Source: an uncultured Lachnospiraceae bacterium
GTDB lineage: Bacteria > Bacillota > Clostridia > Lachnospirales > Lachnospiraceae
DNA length: 52,854 nucleotides
Reading direction: 5' to 3'
Assembly: GCA_948470755.1 (NCBI GenBank)
Contig: CAOKPU010000014.1
Span: forward strand, 1 to 52,854
A program made the translations under genes and the position numbers. This document shows, piece after piece, positions 31,955-41,648 of this stretch (the first letter of the stretch is position 1; the number at the start of each line of letters is the position of its first letter). Below the pieces are notes generated by a model that was given only the letters and a program-made list of their open reading frames with translations, was not told where the DNA came from and did no database searches.

Positions 31955-32109
31955 TATGTCAACCGGAAAACCGCACCATATTCCTTTTCGCACCATTTTG
32001 CAATCTCAGGAATCAGTGCAAGCGGCAATGGTTTATCATATGGAAATTGTATCGCCCCTTTACCGGTCTTATATTCCCGCAGCCTGTCCGCAAACCCATC
32101 CCATCCGGC
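31939..32109 (-). pseudogene. DUF1801 tail fused to a Crp-type regulator remnant
   Basis: The reading frame continues from the Crp remnant into GWDGFADRLREYKTGKGAIQ (residues 48-67 of the fused ORF) and FPYDKPLPLALIPEIAKWCE, the characteristic C-terminal end of DUF1801 (YdhG-like) proteins. The rest of the DUF1801 domain is missing. It ends abruptly over the TetR operator region. A deletion joining two unrelated genes is the simplest explanation. Confidence 0.6.
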
Positions 32110-32648
32110 CTGCCGGCTGCAATTCAAATGCAAAGCAGCCTGCTCCACCCCCTTTAAGACGCCCCCGCCGCACTTATATTTCATATGCGTTAAAACGCGT
32201 TCTTTCAGGCTTGCAGGCATTGCGTCAATCGTTGTGACTGCTTCCATTTTTGCCGTAAGGCTTTTACAAATGAGCCGTAAAAAGAGATTGTCCCTAAGAA
32301 GTTGATCTTTATTTTTTCAATGGACACAGCAATACAGATCAAATCCCCGGCCGCCTCTGCATAAATATTATTTTGACGGCGGGAGAACAGCTCCATGTCT
32401 CCAAGTAAATAATTTTCCTGTCCGGTAGAAAGGAAGTGCATTGTGCCATCATCACGTATAAAATATATGTGAATGGAACCATAGACCACAATTTGAAATA
32501 AGGCTTCTTCCTGAAAAGGAGATACGGCCAATTCCCCTTTTTTATATTGTGTCAGGAATAACTGCTCTTGCAGCCCGTTCAGGGCGGCTTCATATTTTGT
32601 CTTTCTAAGATATCCTGTAATGGCTTCTTTATCATATTTTTTTTGCAT
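32110..32648 (-). pseudogene. Crp/Fnr-type regulator, frameshifted and truncated
   Basis: The ATG at 32648 (GGAG 6 bases upstream) opens a cyclic-nucleotide-binding-like beta roll with GELAVSPFQEEALFQIVVYG and ENYLLGDMELF. The frame stops at 32205. The expected C-terminal helix-turn-helix (SLKERVLTHMKYKCGGGVLK and VEQAALHLNCSR) continues in the neighbouring frame from 32247; the shift lies at a T5 run at 32247-32251. After CSRQ the sequence abruptly becomes DUF1801-like, so the DNA-recognition helix is lost. It probably once regulated the divergent MATE gene at 32747, also dead. Confidence 0.7.
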
Positions 32649-32658
32649 CGTTTTCTCC

Positions 32659-32680
32659 AAACAGGACATCTGTCCTGTTT
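32659..32680. promoter_or_regulatory. Perfect 10+10 inverted repeat in the divergent Crp/MATE promoter region
   Basis: AAACAGGACA (32659-32668) and TGTCCTGTTT (32671-32680) flank a 2-base centre. It overlaps the RBS side of the Crp-type gene and lies 66 bases upstream of the MATE remnant, as expected for a Crp-family operator. On the plus strand it is followed by T residues. Confidence 0.55.
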
Positions 32681-32746
32681 TTTTAATTTATTTTACCTTA
32701 TAATGACATGACATGCACGAGACGACTTCAACGGAGGTATTTATTT

Positions 32747-33260
32747 ATGACATCAGTATTTGAAGAAAAAAATATTTCAAAAGCCATTATGAGAGTCGGG
32801 CTGCCCGCCATGTTGGGCCAGCTTACCACTCTGATCTACAATATTGCAGACACGTACTTTGTATCCTTAACAAAAGAGCCTGCAATGATTGTTAGGGGAA
32901 AACAGAAAAAAAGAGGCGGGCAGGACTTTGAGTTTCTGCATTTATGCGATTGTATTGTCCGGAATCACCGTTCTCTTGCTCGGAATGGTTTTTCTGACTC
33001 CATTAGCAAAGATGATAGGGGCCGTCCATCTTTTTCGTTCCATCGGTTTTATCAAAGAAAGCACGATCAGGCTGGCTTTTGGGAATTTCATAAACATTAT
33101 TTTTGATTTTGTATGGATTGTATTGTTAAAATGGGGAACTGCCGGCGCCGTTGCTTGGAATCATCAATATGATAACCAGTTATTTTCAGGCATTGGGAAA
33201 AGCGGCCAAATCCCTGCTTATTACCGTCATGAGAAATGCCGTGTTGTTCATCCCTGAAAA
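32747..33260 (+). pseudogene. MATE efflux pump, heavily deleted
   Basis: An ATG at 32747 with GGAGGT 8 bases upstream opens the typical MATE start (ISKAIMRVGLPAMLGQLTTL then LIYNIADTYFVS). After about 45 codons the frame changes and a piece of the middle (LSFCIYAIVLSGITVLLLGM) appears, then a further piece (ESTIRLAFGNFINIIFDFVW) and an end piece in yet another frame (about 33160-33257). About 170 of some 440 codons survive. Internal deletions and frameshifts make it nonfunctional. Confidence 0.8.
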
Positions 33261-33283
33261 AATCTATTCCCCAATAAAATAAA

Positions 33284-33300
33284 AAAGTGTGCGTCCTGAT
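33284..33300. repeat. Stub of the dispersed repeat
   Basis: AAAGTGTGCGTCCTGA matches the first 16 bases of the repeat at 13121 and 28117, then stops at the TfoX_C-like gene end. It marks a deletion or insertion edge. Confidence 0.55.
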
Positions 33301-33301
33301 G

Positions 33302-33559
33302 CTATCTTTTCAAAAAATCGCTAAATTCTTTCAATTCCTTTTTCTTATCTTCCGAAAGGCTGTTAAATTCTATATTTTGAATTGCACCCTCTAATGTATA
33401 TAAATGTACAAGACACACATTCGGATATTTCTGCTTTAACTTTAGAAATGCATCCTTTGCACCTGCCTCAATAAGCCCTTCGGAAGATACGATACCAACA
33501 GACATCAGTTTTCTTTCCATTTCTTTACCAATATTGATCATTGATGTTAATTCCGCCAT
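33302..33559 (-). CDS. TfoX C-terminal-domain protein
   Basis: The 85-residue protein matches the TfoX_C domain: IGKEMERKLMSVGIVSSEGL (about 10-29) then a helix-hairpin-like region with GAKDAFLKLKQKYP and LYTLEGAIQNIEF. In Proteobacteria TfoX/Sxy proteins activate competence genes; stand-alone C-terminal domains in Firmicutes have no established role. AGGAG precedes the ATG at 33559. Full length for this sub-family. Confidence 0.8.
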   Translation of the reverse strand: MAELTSMINIGKEMERKLMSVGIVSSEGLIEAGAKDAFLKLKQKYPNVCLVHLYTLEGAIQNIEFNSLSEDKKKELKEFSDFLKR

Positions 33560-33618
33560 ATTTTTCTCCTATATTCCATAATTTTGCTATCATACTTTAT
33601 ATATTTCCAATACCTTTA

Positions 33619-33775
33619 TCAATATGCCCAATCCCATGTTTCCGGCGCTTCCGCATCGTCAAGCAATATAAGTATTTCATATAATCAACATCTATAAACA
33701 TAAAGTTATGATAATTAATCTTTCTGCTACACCCTGTTTCATCATAGAAAAAACTTACTTCATCTCCAGTGCCCC
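33619..33775 (-). pseudogene. 3' scrap of an unidentified gene
   Basis: On the minus strand a readable stretch GDEVSFFYDETGCSRKINYH (shown in part), continuing in a second frame to LDDAEAPETWDWAY and a TGA at 33619-33621, looks like the end of a real gene with a frameshift. No start is present. It lies between TfoX_C and hsdR in a region with many broken genes. Confidence 0.3.
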
Positions 33776-33788
33776 TCTACTGGTTATG

Positions 33789-36700
33789 TCATGTTTTGCC
33801 ATAAGGTACCGGATCCTCAGCCACCATCATTGCTTTGCCCTCCAACCCATATTGACGGGCTTCCGCTGAAAAGGTTGCTTTATTTCTTAAACCCTCTGTT
33901 CCGGAATATTCCTCATAATTCTCTACTTGCTCCATAACCTTATTGAATACTTCCGGGCTATACTGCGGTGGGTACCCATTCTTAACCAAACATATTTTAA
34001 TGTCCAATTTTAATTGATTTCTCACATTCTGATTATTCAGCCAATCTGCGAATGAGGACTTTGTATCTATGATTTCCTTTACCTTTTTAGCTAAAGCTTT
34101 GCACTTGTCATTGATCATAACGCCATCTACTTCTTTATCTGTTCCATATTCAAAGTTATATTGATCGCGCAAAGAAATTAAAATATCGTAGAACGCTTTT
34201 TCTTCAAATGTTAAACCTATTTTTCGGAAACTATCTCTGTCTTCCCGCATTTGGCGAAGAATTTTCAAAGCCTGTTCCGTAGCCGCCTTAATAATATCAT
34301 CCGAAGCCTGCTCCTGCGCCTCACCAGCTTCTTCTGCACTGAGAGACTTTCGTCTTTCATGATACTCCGCAATCGTTTTTTCCAGCATTTCCTGGAATGA
34401 CTTCGCTGCCAACTGGTTCACTTTTCCATATTCCTTAATCTGCTTACGAAGCATTTTCACAAGAAGTTCCAACTTTGTTGCAGGCATCTTAACATCAGAT
34501 AATTTCTCAAAATATTCCGGCGAAAATAGATCTTCCTCCCCGCCGCTTTCAAGAACACTTTCCACCTGATTATATTTCAACGCTTCCTCAACCATTTTAG
34601 AAACTGCACGATTCATAGTATCCGTATCCACTTCGCTTGTCCCACTCATTTTACGGACAAAACCAGCGATAGCCATAAAACACCCGGCAAGTGCAGATTC
34701 TTCTTCATCAAGACAGCCGGAAGGCTGACAAATATCAAAAGCAGCCCTCATTCGCTTTACAGTCTTTAAAAAATAGGTTTTGAATGAAACCTTCCGAGAA
34801 CCTTTATTTCCTTGCGTTTGCAATTCCTGTGTTGATACAAATACATATTCGGCCGCTTTTGCAAGAAGTCTATAACGCACGGCAGGGTCACACTCCAGGT
34901 TTAAGAAAGGAGCCAAATCGTAATCAGTAAACAGTGTTTTTAAGATTTCCAGCTCCTCCCTGAACACAGATGCAGCCTGCTCAACATCATCTGACGTAGG
35001 CGCAACAGAAGTATCTCCGCCATAAATCTTCATCGCTTCACGCATATTATCGCGAATGCCAATATAGTCAATAACCATACCGAATTCTTTCCCTGGGTAT
35101 TTTCTGTTTACACGGCTGATGGTCTGAATCAACATATGCTTTTTAAGCGGCTTGTCATTATACAAATATGTTAGGCAAGGAACATCAAAACCTGTAATCC
35201 ACATATCTACAACAATGACAATATGGAGGTTCGATTGTTCCTGTTTAAAAGCAATATCTAATTCTTCCGAACGCTTATCATTCTTAACGCCGCCTAAATA
35301 ATTGTACATACCTTTTTCATCGTTGCTGCCCACACTTGATACCATTGCAATAAACGGCATTGGCTTCAATTCTTTTAATTCTTCTTCCGTTACGGAAACG
35401 TCATCCTGCGTTTTGCTTTCTTCAAACCATTCAGGGTATTTATCTTTGAATTTTTGAAGCAGCATATAAGCAATTTTTCTGTTTGAACAGACAATCATCG
35501 CTTTTTGTATTCTGTCCGGATCACCTGCACAAGCAGAACAATAATGATCATGGATATCTGTCGCAAGCCGTTCCAATCGTGAAGGTTCTCCAAGAATTAC
35601 TTCCATAGAACTCATTGCTTCCTTGCTTGCTTCGACATCTTCATAGGTCGCGCCATCATCGGCGCATTTTTTATAGTAATCTTCGATTTCCATTACTTTT
35701 TCTTTGTTAAGCAGCACCTTTGCAATACGAGGGTGATACTTGATGGAAACCGTTAGACCGTCCGCGACTGCCTGATCCATTGTATATCGGTCAATTTCAT
35801 CGCCAAAGGTCTGATATGTTTCTGCAATAGGGGTACCGGTAAATCCAACAAACGTAGCCTGTGGGAATGCTTCTTTCAATACCTTTGCATACGGCTTTGA
35901 AATCATAGCTTTCATATTCTCGTCCACATCTTTACTAAACTGAATTTTCTTTGAATGTTCAAGCTGTGTCCTATGAGCCTCATCGGAAAAACAGATGATA
36001 TTCCGCCGGTCATTGATCAGACCGATTTTATCATCTTTCCTGTCACAGAATTTCTGGATTGTACAGATGTAAAAACCTCCACTTTGCCTTGCGCCAAGCT
36101 CCCGCCTTAGCTGTGTCCTATTTTTAACAACAGATATTTCACCGAGGTTCAAGAATTCTTTGCTCTTTGTGAATAATTTTGCCCCCTGTTTTTGAAGTTC
36201 TTCACGGTCAACAATCAATATAATTGTCGGCGAACCGATTTGGGGTATATCTGCGCAACGAAGTGCGAGCTGACGGGCAAGAAAAGCCATTGTATATGTT
36301 TTCCCACATCCAGTTGCCCCAAAATAGGTCCCTCCTTTACCGCTGCCTGTAACAATAGAATTTACAATACTTTGTTTCAATAATCTTGCCGCAAAGAACT
36401 GTGGATAACGACATACAATTTCTCGTTCTTCGCTATCATAAATACTATCCTGAAAGTAAATATAATCCCTGAATATTTCAAGGAAACGCACCGGATGGTA
36501 AACGCCTTTTATCATGGTTTCTGTCTCAGCAAATGGAAGCGTAGATATCGCATCGCCATCGTTTACCCGTCTCCAAGCATAGAAATGCTCATATGGCGTG
36601 CATACTGTCCCAAGCCTCGTTTTCACGCCATCAGAAATACAAGCCAGCGGACAATAATGCAACAAATGTGGAATATCTCTCCAATAGCGAATAATGATCT

Positions 36701-37222
36701 GTTCCCATGCATCATATATCGTAGCCTGAGCATCAACGGGGTTTTTAATTCTATGATACATAACGGCATGCCATTTACATACAAAATCACATCAGGCCTG
36801 CGATTTTCTTTTTGACCATTATTAACATACTCCACTGTAAACTGATTCACAGCACGGAATATATTTTTGTTGGGATTATCAAAATGAATCAGTGAAATCA
36901 TTCGCGTCATACCGTTCATAGGGGTGAACGGTATACCATCCACCATCCAGCCATAAACCTTATGCAACGTGGCAAAATCACTTTCACTGCCTACAAGGCG
37001 AACCTTATCGTAAATTTGTATTACTTCTTCTTCCGTTAAGTCAGCATTTGTATCTGAAATAAATGTCTTGAAATCATCCGCAATCAAAACATCTTTTTTG
37101 CTAATACGGGAAACTTTGCTTCCAGAAAGGTAGTTCCAGCCTTCCTTTTCCAAAAAGCCAAGGAAAGCATATTCATATTCTGATTCACAATAATAGCCAT
37201 TGTATTCTTTTATTTTAGCCAT
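33789..37222 (-). pseudogene. hsdR: Type I restriction enzyme R subunit (HsdR), frameshifted
   Basis: The ATG at 37222 (start MAKIKEYNGYYCESEYEYAF) opens an N-terminal nuclease domain with the PD-(D/E)xK motif RRPDVILYVNGMPLCIIELK. At a T5 run (36742-36746; A5 on the coding strand) the frame is lost; one more base would join it to NPVDAQATIYDAWEQ and the rest of the 988-residue reading frame. That rest has the SF2 helicase motifs GATGCGKT and SDEAHRTQ and a C-terminal helical region. Combined length about 1,140 residues is normal. As read, restriction activity should be lost, while HsdM and HsdS could still methylate. Sequencing error or phase variation are the alternatives. It overlaps hsdS by 8 bases. 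Confidence 0.88.
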
Positions 37223-38360
37223 TGATTATGCCTCCTCGCTCTCGTGCTTCTTCAATAGAACCTTTGATTAAGATAGGACAGATCTCTTTAATTTGGGATT
37301 TTAATCTTTCGTTGATCGCCCGCCTGTTCGCATATGATTCAAAAATATCTGCGATAGCTCTTTGAACATTAATATTAGGTATAGGAATTCTTACTTCTTT
37401 CATTTCCGAATAATCAAAAGTCTCCCTTGCACTTCCCCAAGAATTAAATCTTGCATACCTATTGAATTCCGAGCGTTCAAAATAAATCCGTAAATATCTT
37501 GGCAAAAGCTCATTTTCATTCCTGCATCTAAACACAACATAAGAAGATGAACATATGTATGTTTCGTTTGTATCATTAAATGCCATTGATATTTTTCCAC
37601 CATTTCTTGATGTTACTGTTACATATGCAAATTCATTTGGCTTCACTATATAATACGCTCTTAAATCCACGCCTTTCATGTCAGCCTTTGTCTTAATAAA
37701 TCGCTTCTCAATTGACACGCCGCGTACATTATCTAAATTGTATTCGTTAGACTCATTTTTATCTTCCGATAATTCGATATAATCACCAATTCTTTTGTGT
37801 GGCAATTTAGCACGCAGATTATCTAAATATCCTTCACACACAATTCTTAAATCACCCAACCCACGCTCATAACTTTGCTGATTGGCAAGCATGGCATTGT
37901 AAACATCTACATATTTTTGCTGAAGTTGAAGCGCTGGAAGTTCGATATTGATATCGCAAAACACATCCCAATCAAGATTCGATCGAATGCTGCCATCACT
38001 ACAAAAAGCCCCATATCTGTCCATTTCTTTTGATAAAAACCTCATGAAAAAGTAAAGAGGCATCACTACATCCGTGGCTGTCACTTCAAAAGTGATATAT
38101 GCAGGCGAAACCAAAATGGGCTTTTCATAGTTATACATACTTACTCTGATACATTCATCCCTTCCTGTCTGCATCCCACTATAAACAAACCGATTTTTTC
38201 TGACCACTTTATATTTAGTTTCGTCTAAACCTTCTGTGTTTGCAGCAGTAGGCATAAATTCTTTATTTATATTTATTCCATAAAAATATCGTATATCAAG
38301 ATTGTTACGTTCATCAACTATCGTAACTAAATCTCCAATTTTATATTTAGTCAATCCCAT
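37215..38360 (-). CDS. hsdS: Type I restriction-modification specificity subunit (HsdS)
   Basis: The 381-residue protein determines the DNA target. It has two target-recognition domains (about 1-150 and 195-340), each ending in a helical spacer (YERGLGDLRIVCEGYLDNLR and RRAINERLKSQIKEICPILI). Both TRDs carry similar strand patterns: ITFEVTATDVVMPLYFFMRF and VVFRCRNENELLPRYLRIYF. The ATG at 38360 overlaps the end of hsdM by 14 bases, and AGGGGGA is 5-6 bases upstream. It is intact, so methylation could still be specified. The recognition sequence cannot be derived here. Confidence 0.88.
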   Translation of the reverse strand: MGLTKYKIGDLVTIVDERNNLDIRYFYGININKEFMPTAANTEGLDETKYKVVRKNRFVYSGMQTGRDECIRVSMYNYEKPILVSPAYITFEVTATDVVMPLYFFMRFLSKEMDRYGAFCSDGSIRSNLDWDVFCDINIELPALQLQQKYVDVYNAMLANQQSYERGLGDLRIVCEGYLDNLRAKLPHKRIGDYIELSEDKNESNEYNLDNVRGVSIEKRFIKTKADMKGVDLRAYYIVKPNEFAYVTVTSRNGGKISMAFNDTNETYICSSSYVVFRCRNENELLPRYLRIYFERSEFNRYARFNSWGSARETFDYSEMKEVRIPIPNINVQRAIADIFESYANRRAINERLKSQIKEICPILIKGSIEEARERGGIING

Positions 38361-39954
38361 ATCCAATCCCCCTAAACGCATCTTCCAGCATCTGCTGGGA
38401 TTTCTTTTCAACCTCCAGGATTTCTTTCATTTCCGCCTGAATACGAGCCATTTCTCCTTCGTAATCAATTTCTAAATCATGGTCGATAAATTCAATGTAT
38501 TTACTTGGCGTAAGCGCCCAGCCTTTGGTTTCAATTTCCTCAATAGCTACGCTACGATAAAGTTCAGGAACTTTATATTTTGTTCCGTCAGTTTCCTCAC
38601 TCTGCCATGTATGGTAAATATTTGCTGCTTTTTCAATTTGTCCCGTTACCAAACGCACCTTCTTTTTATTTTCTCCCTTAACCGGGTTTTCTGTCCATGT
38701 ACGCAAGTCCACAAAAAGTATTTCATTCTCACGATTACGCAATATCCTACCATGATAGTTGCCGCCTTTTTTATTCTGGTTCAAAATCCATAATGTAACA
38801 CTAATATCTGTTGTGATAAACAATTCTCTTGGAAGGACAATAATCGCTTCAACTTTATCCTTCTGAATCAGCTTTTTACGGATTTCCAAAGTATCACTAT
38901 CATTCAATGCGCCATTAGCAAGAAGGAATCCCGCAACTCCATCCGCTTTCTTCAAGTGGGAAAGCATATGTAAGATCCATGCGTAGTTTGCATTGCTTTC
39001 AGGCGGCGTTGCAAAGTCCGACCAACGTACATCGCTCTTTAAGTTTTCATCATACCAGCCTTTCAGATTAAACGGTGGATTTGCCATAATATAGTTAAAG
39101 TACAATCCCTTATGTAAATCGTGTGTAAAGGACGAATCATTTATTTCACCAAGGTTGTGGCTTAAGCCCCGAAGTGCAAGATTCATTTTTGCAAGACGAT
39201 AAGTAGCTGCATCCTTTTCCTGTCCATAAATATTGACTTTGTTAATATCGCCCTGTTTTGATTTCACAAGAGCGGCGCTCTGGATAAACATGCCGCCTGA
39301 ACCACAGCAAGGATCATACAATGTGCCGTCATAAGGTTCTATCATTGCCGCAATCAACTGTACAACATCATGAGGAGTATAAAATTCCCCCTCTTCCTTT
39401 GTGGCATTTACTGCAAATTCTTTAAGGAAATACTCGTAAACCCGGCCGATAAGATCCTTTTCTTCACCAAATGCCTTATGGCTGATTTTATTTACTTCAT
39501 CAACAAGCTTCTTAATATCGTTCGCGCCAAGATTGCGAGCAGTAAACGTGCCTTCGATAAAACAGCCTTTTAAATCTTTTGAAGACGTAGCAATACTATG
39601 AAGCGCCGTATCAAGCGCAACATTCAGCCCCGGCGCCGGAGTATTAATAATTGTTGACCACCTTGCTTCAAACGGCAAATTATATGTTCCGTCTGTAAAA
39701 GTAGCATCATCAAAGAATGCTGCCTTAATATTCCCATCTTCCGGATCAAGCCCTTGTTCCATTAAAGTCTGGCGAAGACTTTTAATTCCGTCTTCGTATT
39801 TCTCACCAATGAAACGCAAAAATACAAGCGTGAGCATCATGTCACGCTTTTCAAAAAAAGAACCTGAGTTACGCGCAGCGCGCAAAATATCCCTGCAATT
39901 AAATAAAATATTATCTATGTTCAATGCTTTTTCAGCAGTTTTCTTCTTCGCCAT
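38347..39954 (-). CDS. hsdM: Type I DNA methyltransferase subunit (HsdM)
   Basis: The 535-residue N6-adenine methyltransferase has an N-terminal helical domain (about 1-165) and a catalytic domain. The S-adenosylmethionine motif is DPCCGSGGMFIQ (214-225) and the adenine motif NPPFN is at 292-296. The ATG at 39954 (MAKKK) is preferred because AAAGGA is 11 bases upstream; the ATG at 39966 is too close to it. It overlaps hsdS and is preceded by a 23-codon ORF. No damage visible. Confidence 0.92.
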   Translation of the reverse strand: MAKKKTAEKALNIDNILFNCRDILRAARNSGSFFEKRDMMLTLVFLRFIGEKYEDGIKSLRQTLMEQGLDPEDGNIKAAFFDDATFTDGTYNLPFEARWSTIINTPAPGLNVALDTALHSIATSSKDLKGCFIEGTFTARNLGANDIKKLVDEVNKISHKAFGEEKDLIGRVYEYFLKEFAVNATKEEGEFYTPHDVVQLIAAMIEPYDGTLYDPCCGSGGMFIQSAALVKSKQGDINKVNIYGQEKDAATYRLAKMNLALRGLSHNLGEINDSSFTHDLHKGLYFNYIMANPPFNLKGWYDENLKSDVRWSDFATPPESNANYAWILHMLSHLKKADGVAGFLLANGALNDSDTLEIRKKLIQKDKVEAIIVLPRELFITTDISVTLWILNQNKKGGNYHGRILRNRENEILFVDLRTWTENPVKGENKKKVRLVTGQIEKAANIYHTWQSEETDGTKYKVPELYRSVAIEEIETKGWALTPSKYIEFIDHDLEIDYEGEMARIQAEMKEILEVEKKSQQMLEDAFRGIGYGID

Positions 39955-39994
39955 GCTATTATTCATCCTTTCCCGTCTGTATCCACTGTTCTTC

Positions 39995-40066
39995 TTATCC
40001 GTTGAAATCAATGTTATGGGTATCGCAAAAATCTTCAATCTTTTCTATTTCTTCTGAATAAGCCAT
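39995..40066 (-). CDS. Short ORF upstream of hsdM (23 aa)
   Basis: An ATG at 40066 with AAAGGAGA 8 bases upstream opens a 23-codon ORF with product MAYSEEIEKIEDFCDTHNID plus a short end. It stops 41 bases before the hsdM start. Good RBS and position suggest a translated leader or the remnant of a small regulator. The AT-rich segment before it contains the promoter. Confidence 0.45.
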   Translation of the reverse strand: MAYSEEIEKIEDFCDTHNIDFNG

Positions 40067-40124
40067 GCCTTTGCTCTCCTTTTTATCTATGTCAATGATA
40101 TAGCACTACTATAGCATAAAAAAT

Positions 40125-40190
40125 GACGATCGTATTCTAAAAATTGTATAAACCTTCAAACAGATCACTAACATTCAGAAAACGATCATC
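40125..40190. promoter_or_regulatory. Inverted-repeat operator candidate between hsdM and RpiR operons
   Basis: GACGATCGTATTCT (40125-40138) and AGAAAACGATCATC (40177-40190) are inverted, 14 bases each with two mismatches, flanking a 38-base spacer. RpiR proteins often bind paired sites near their own gene. The spacer also contains an IS-end-like sequence (40143-40165). Confidence 0.5.
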
Positions 40191-40271
40191 GCTATTATCC
40201 TATTCATTGTAAGGAGAAACGATATATTATATAATAAAATATGCAATGATAAATCAGGCAGGAGGTACATT

Positions 40272-40985
40272 ATGTTTTCGTATGAAGAAATACAAAAGTA
40301 TGGCGAAACAGACATTCGTATCTACAAATATATTGTTTCAAACAGTGATAAAATCCAATATATGACTATCCGGGAATTAGCAAAGGAAATTGATATTTCA
40401 ACCTCTACCTTTCTTCGCTTTTGTAATAAGAATGGCTTTGACAGCTTTTCTGAATTTAAGGAAACACTGAAAGCTGAAAACGCCATAATGAATACACGCC
40501 CACCATTAGAAGATTTGCAGGAACTTTCCTTATTTTTTACAAGGGCAAATTCCAGTGCGTTCGAGGAAAAAATCTCCTATGCCATTGAGATTATCCGGGA
40601 GACAGATTTTATTATTTTTATTGGCATGGGGTCGTCCGGCACACTGGCGAAATACGGGGCAAGATATTTTTCAAATATGGGTAAATTCTCTATTGGATTG
40701 GAAGATACCTATTATCCCATTGATACATACACCTATAAAAATATGGGGGTAATCGCACTTTCAGAAAGCGGGGAAACAAGAGAAGTAATTGAAATGATAA
40801 AACAATTCCAACAAAAAAAGTGCTGCGTATTGAGCATTACCAATTCCCCACTGTCAACCATTGCCAAAATCTCTGACTGGAATTTTTCGTACAGCCTAAA
40901 CCCACAGCGCATCAATGGGGGATATAACGCAACAACACAAGTACCTGTACTATTCGTGATGGAAGCTCTTGCAAAAAGATTATAA
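40272..40985 (+). CDS. MurR/RpiR-family transcriptional regulator
   Basis: The 237-residue protein has an N-terminal RpiR helix-turn-helix (about 1-78) with MTIRELAKEIDISTSTFLRF (residues 34-53) and a C-terminal SIS sugar-phosphate-binding domain (about 105-237) with FIIFIGMGSSGTLAKYGARY (shown in part) and the SESGETREVIEMIK motif. Such regulators sense amino-sugar or sugar phosphates. GGAGGT is 7 bases before the ATG. It is the first gene of an operon with an acetyltransferase and HAD phosphatase, 63 and about 660 bases downstream. The effector is not known; inference from family only. Confidence 0.88.
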   Translation: MFSYEEIQKYGETDIRIYKYIVSNSDKIQYMTIRELAKEIDISTSTFLRFCNKNGFDSFSEFKETLKAENAIMNTRPPLEDLQELSLFFTRANSSAFEEKISYAIEIIRETDFIIFIGMGSSGTLAKYGARYFSNMGKFSIGLEDTYYPIDTYTYKNMGVIALSESGETREVIEMIKQFQQKKCCVLSITNSPLSTIAKISDWNFSYSLNPQRINGGYNATTQVPVLFVMEALAKRL

Positions 40986-41048
40986 AAAACAGCCTGTTAC
41001 TTGTTCTGTAACAGGTTTCTTTATACGATAATGACGGAGGTGTTAATT

Positions 41049-41648
41049 ATGACAGAATTAGAAAAATGCAATAACGGGGAATGTTATAACTGTCATGACA
41101 AGGTTTTCCTGGAATTTAAGAGCAATGCAAGGTTATTATTAAAAGAATACCACTCATTGACATACGGCCAGAAGAAAGAAAAAACCATAGTATTAAGCCG
41201 TCTGTTCGCCAAAATTGGCGAAAACGTATCTGTCGGGCAGCCTTTTATATGTGACTATGGACGCAACATATATTTAGGGAATAACGTATCCGTCAATATG
41301 AACTGTACCTTTGTAGACTGTAACAAAATTGAAATCGGGGATAATGTGCTGATTGCATCAAATGTGCAGCTTTATACCGCAACACACCCGGTTGAATTAT
41401 CACAGCGTCTTACACCGGACTGGGAACCCGGAAGTGAAGAATATTTTTGCCGGACTTACGCCCTGCCGATCAAAATCGGCAATGGCTGTTGGCTGGGCGG
41501 CGGCGTCATTGTCCTGCCGGGAGTAACGATTGGGAATGGCAGTGTGATTGGCGCAGGGAGTGTAGTAACAAAAGATATTCCCGACAATTCGCTTGCGGCA
41601 GGCAATCCCTGCCGTGTAATCCGTGAAATCAACAAGGAGGATGTATGA
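41049..41648 (+). CDS. Sugar O-acetyltransferase (maltose/galactoside type)
   Basis: The 199-residue left-handed beta-helix acetyltransferase carries the hexapeptide repeats (IGENVSVGQPFICD, IEIGDNVLIASNVQLY, IGNGCWLGGGVIVLPGVTIG) and the catalytic-histidine region TATHPVELSQR. Family members acetylate galactosides, maltose or other sugars using acetyl-CoA. GGAGGT is 7 bases upstream. It precedes a HAD gene with touching stop and start codons, so the two are co-translated and likely in one pathway (sugar acetylation and dephosphorylation). Substrate unknown. Confidence 0.9.
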   Translation: MTELEKCNNGECYNCHDKVFLEFKSNARLLLKEYHSLTYGQKKEKTIVLSRLFAKIGENVSVGQPFICDYGRNIYLGNNVSVNMNCTFVDCNKIEIGDNVLIASNVQLYTATHPVELSQRLTPDWEPGSEEYFCRTYALPIKIGNGCWLGGGVIVLPGVTIGNGSVIGAGSVVTKDIPDNSLAAGNPCRVIREINKEDV

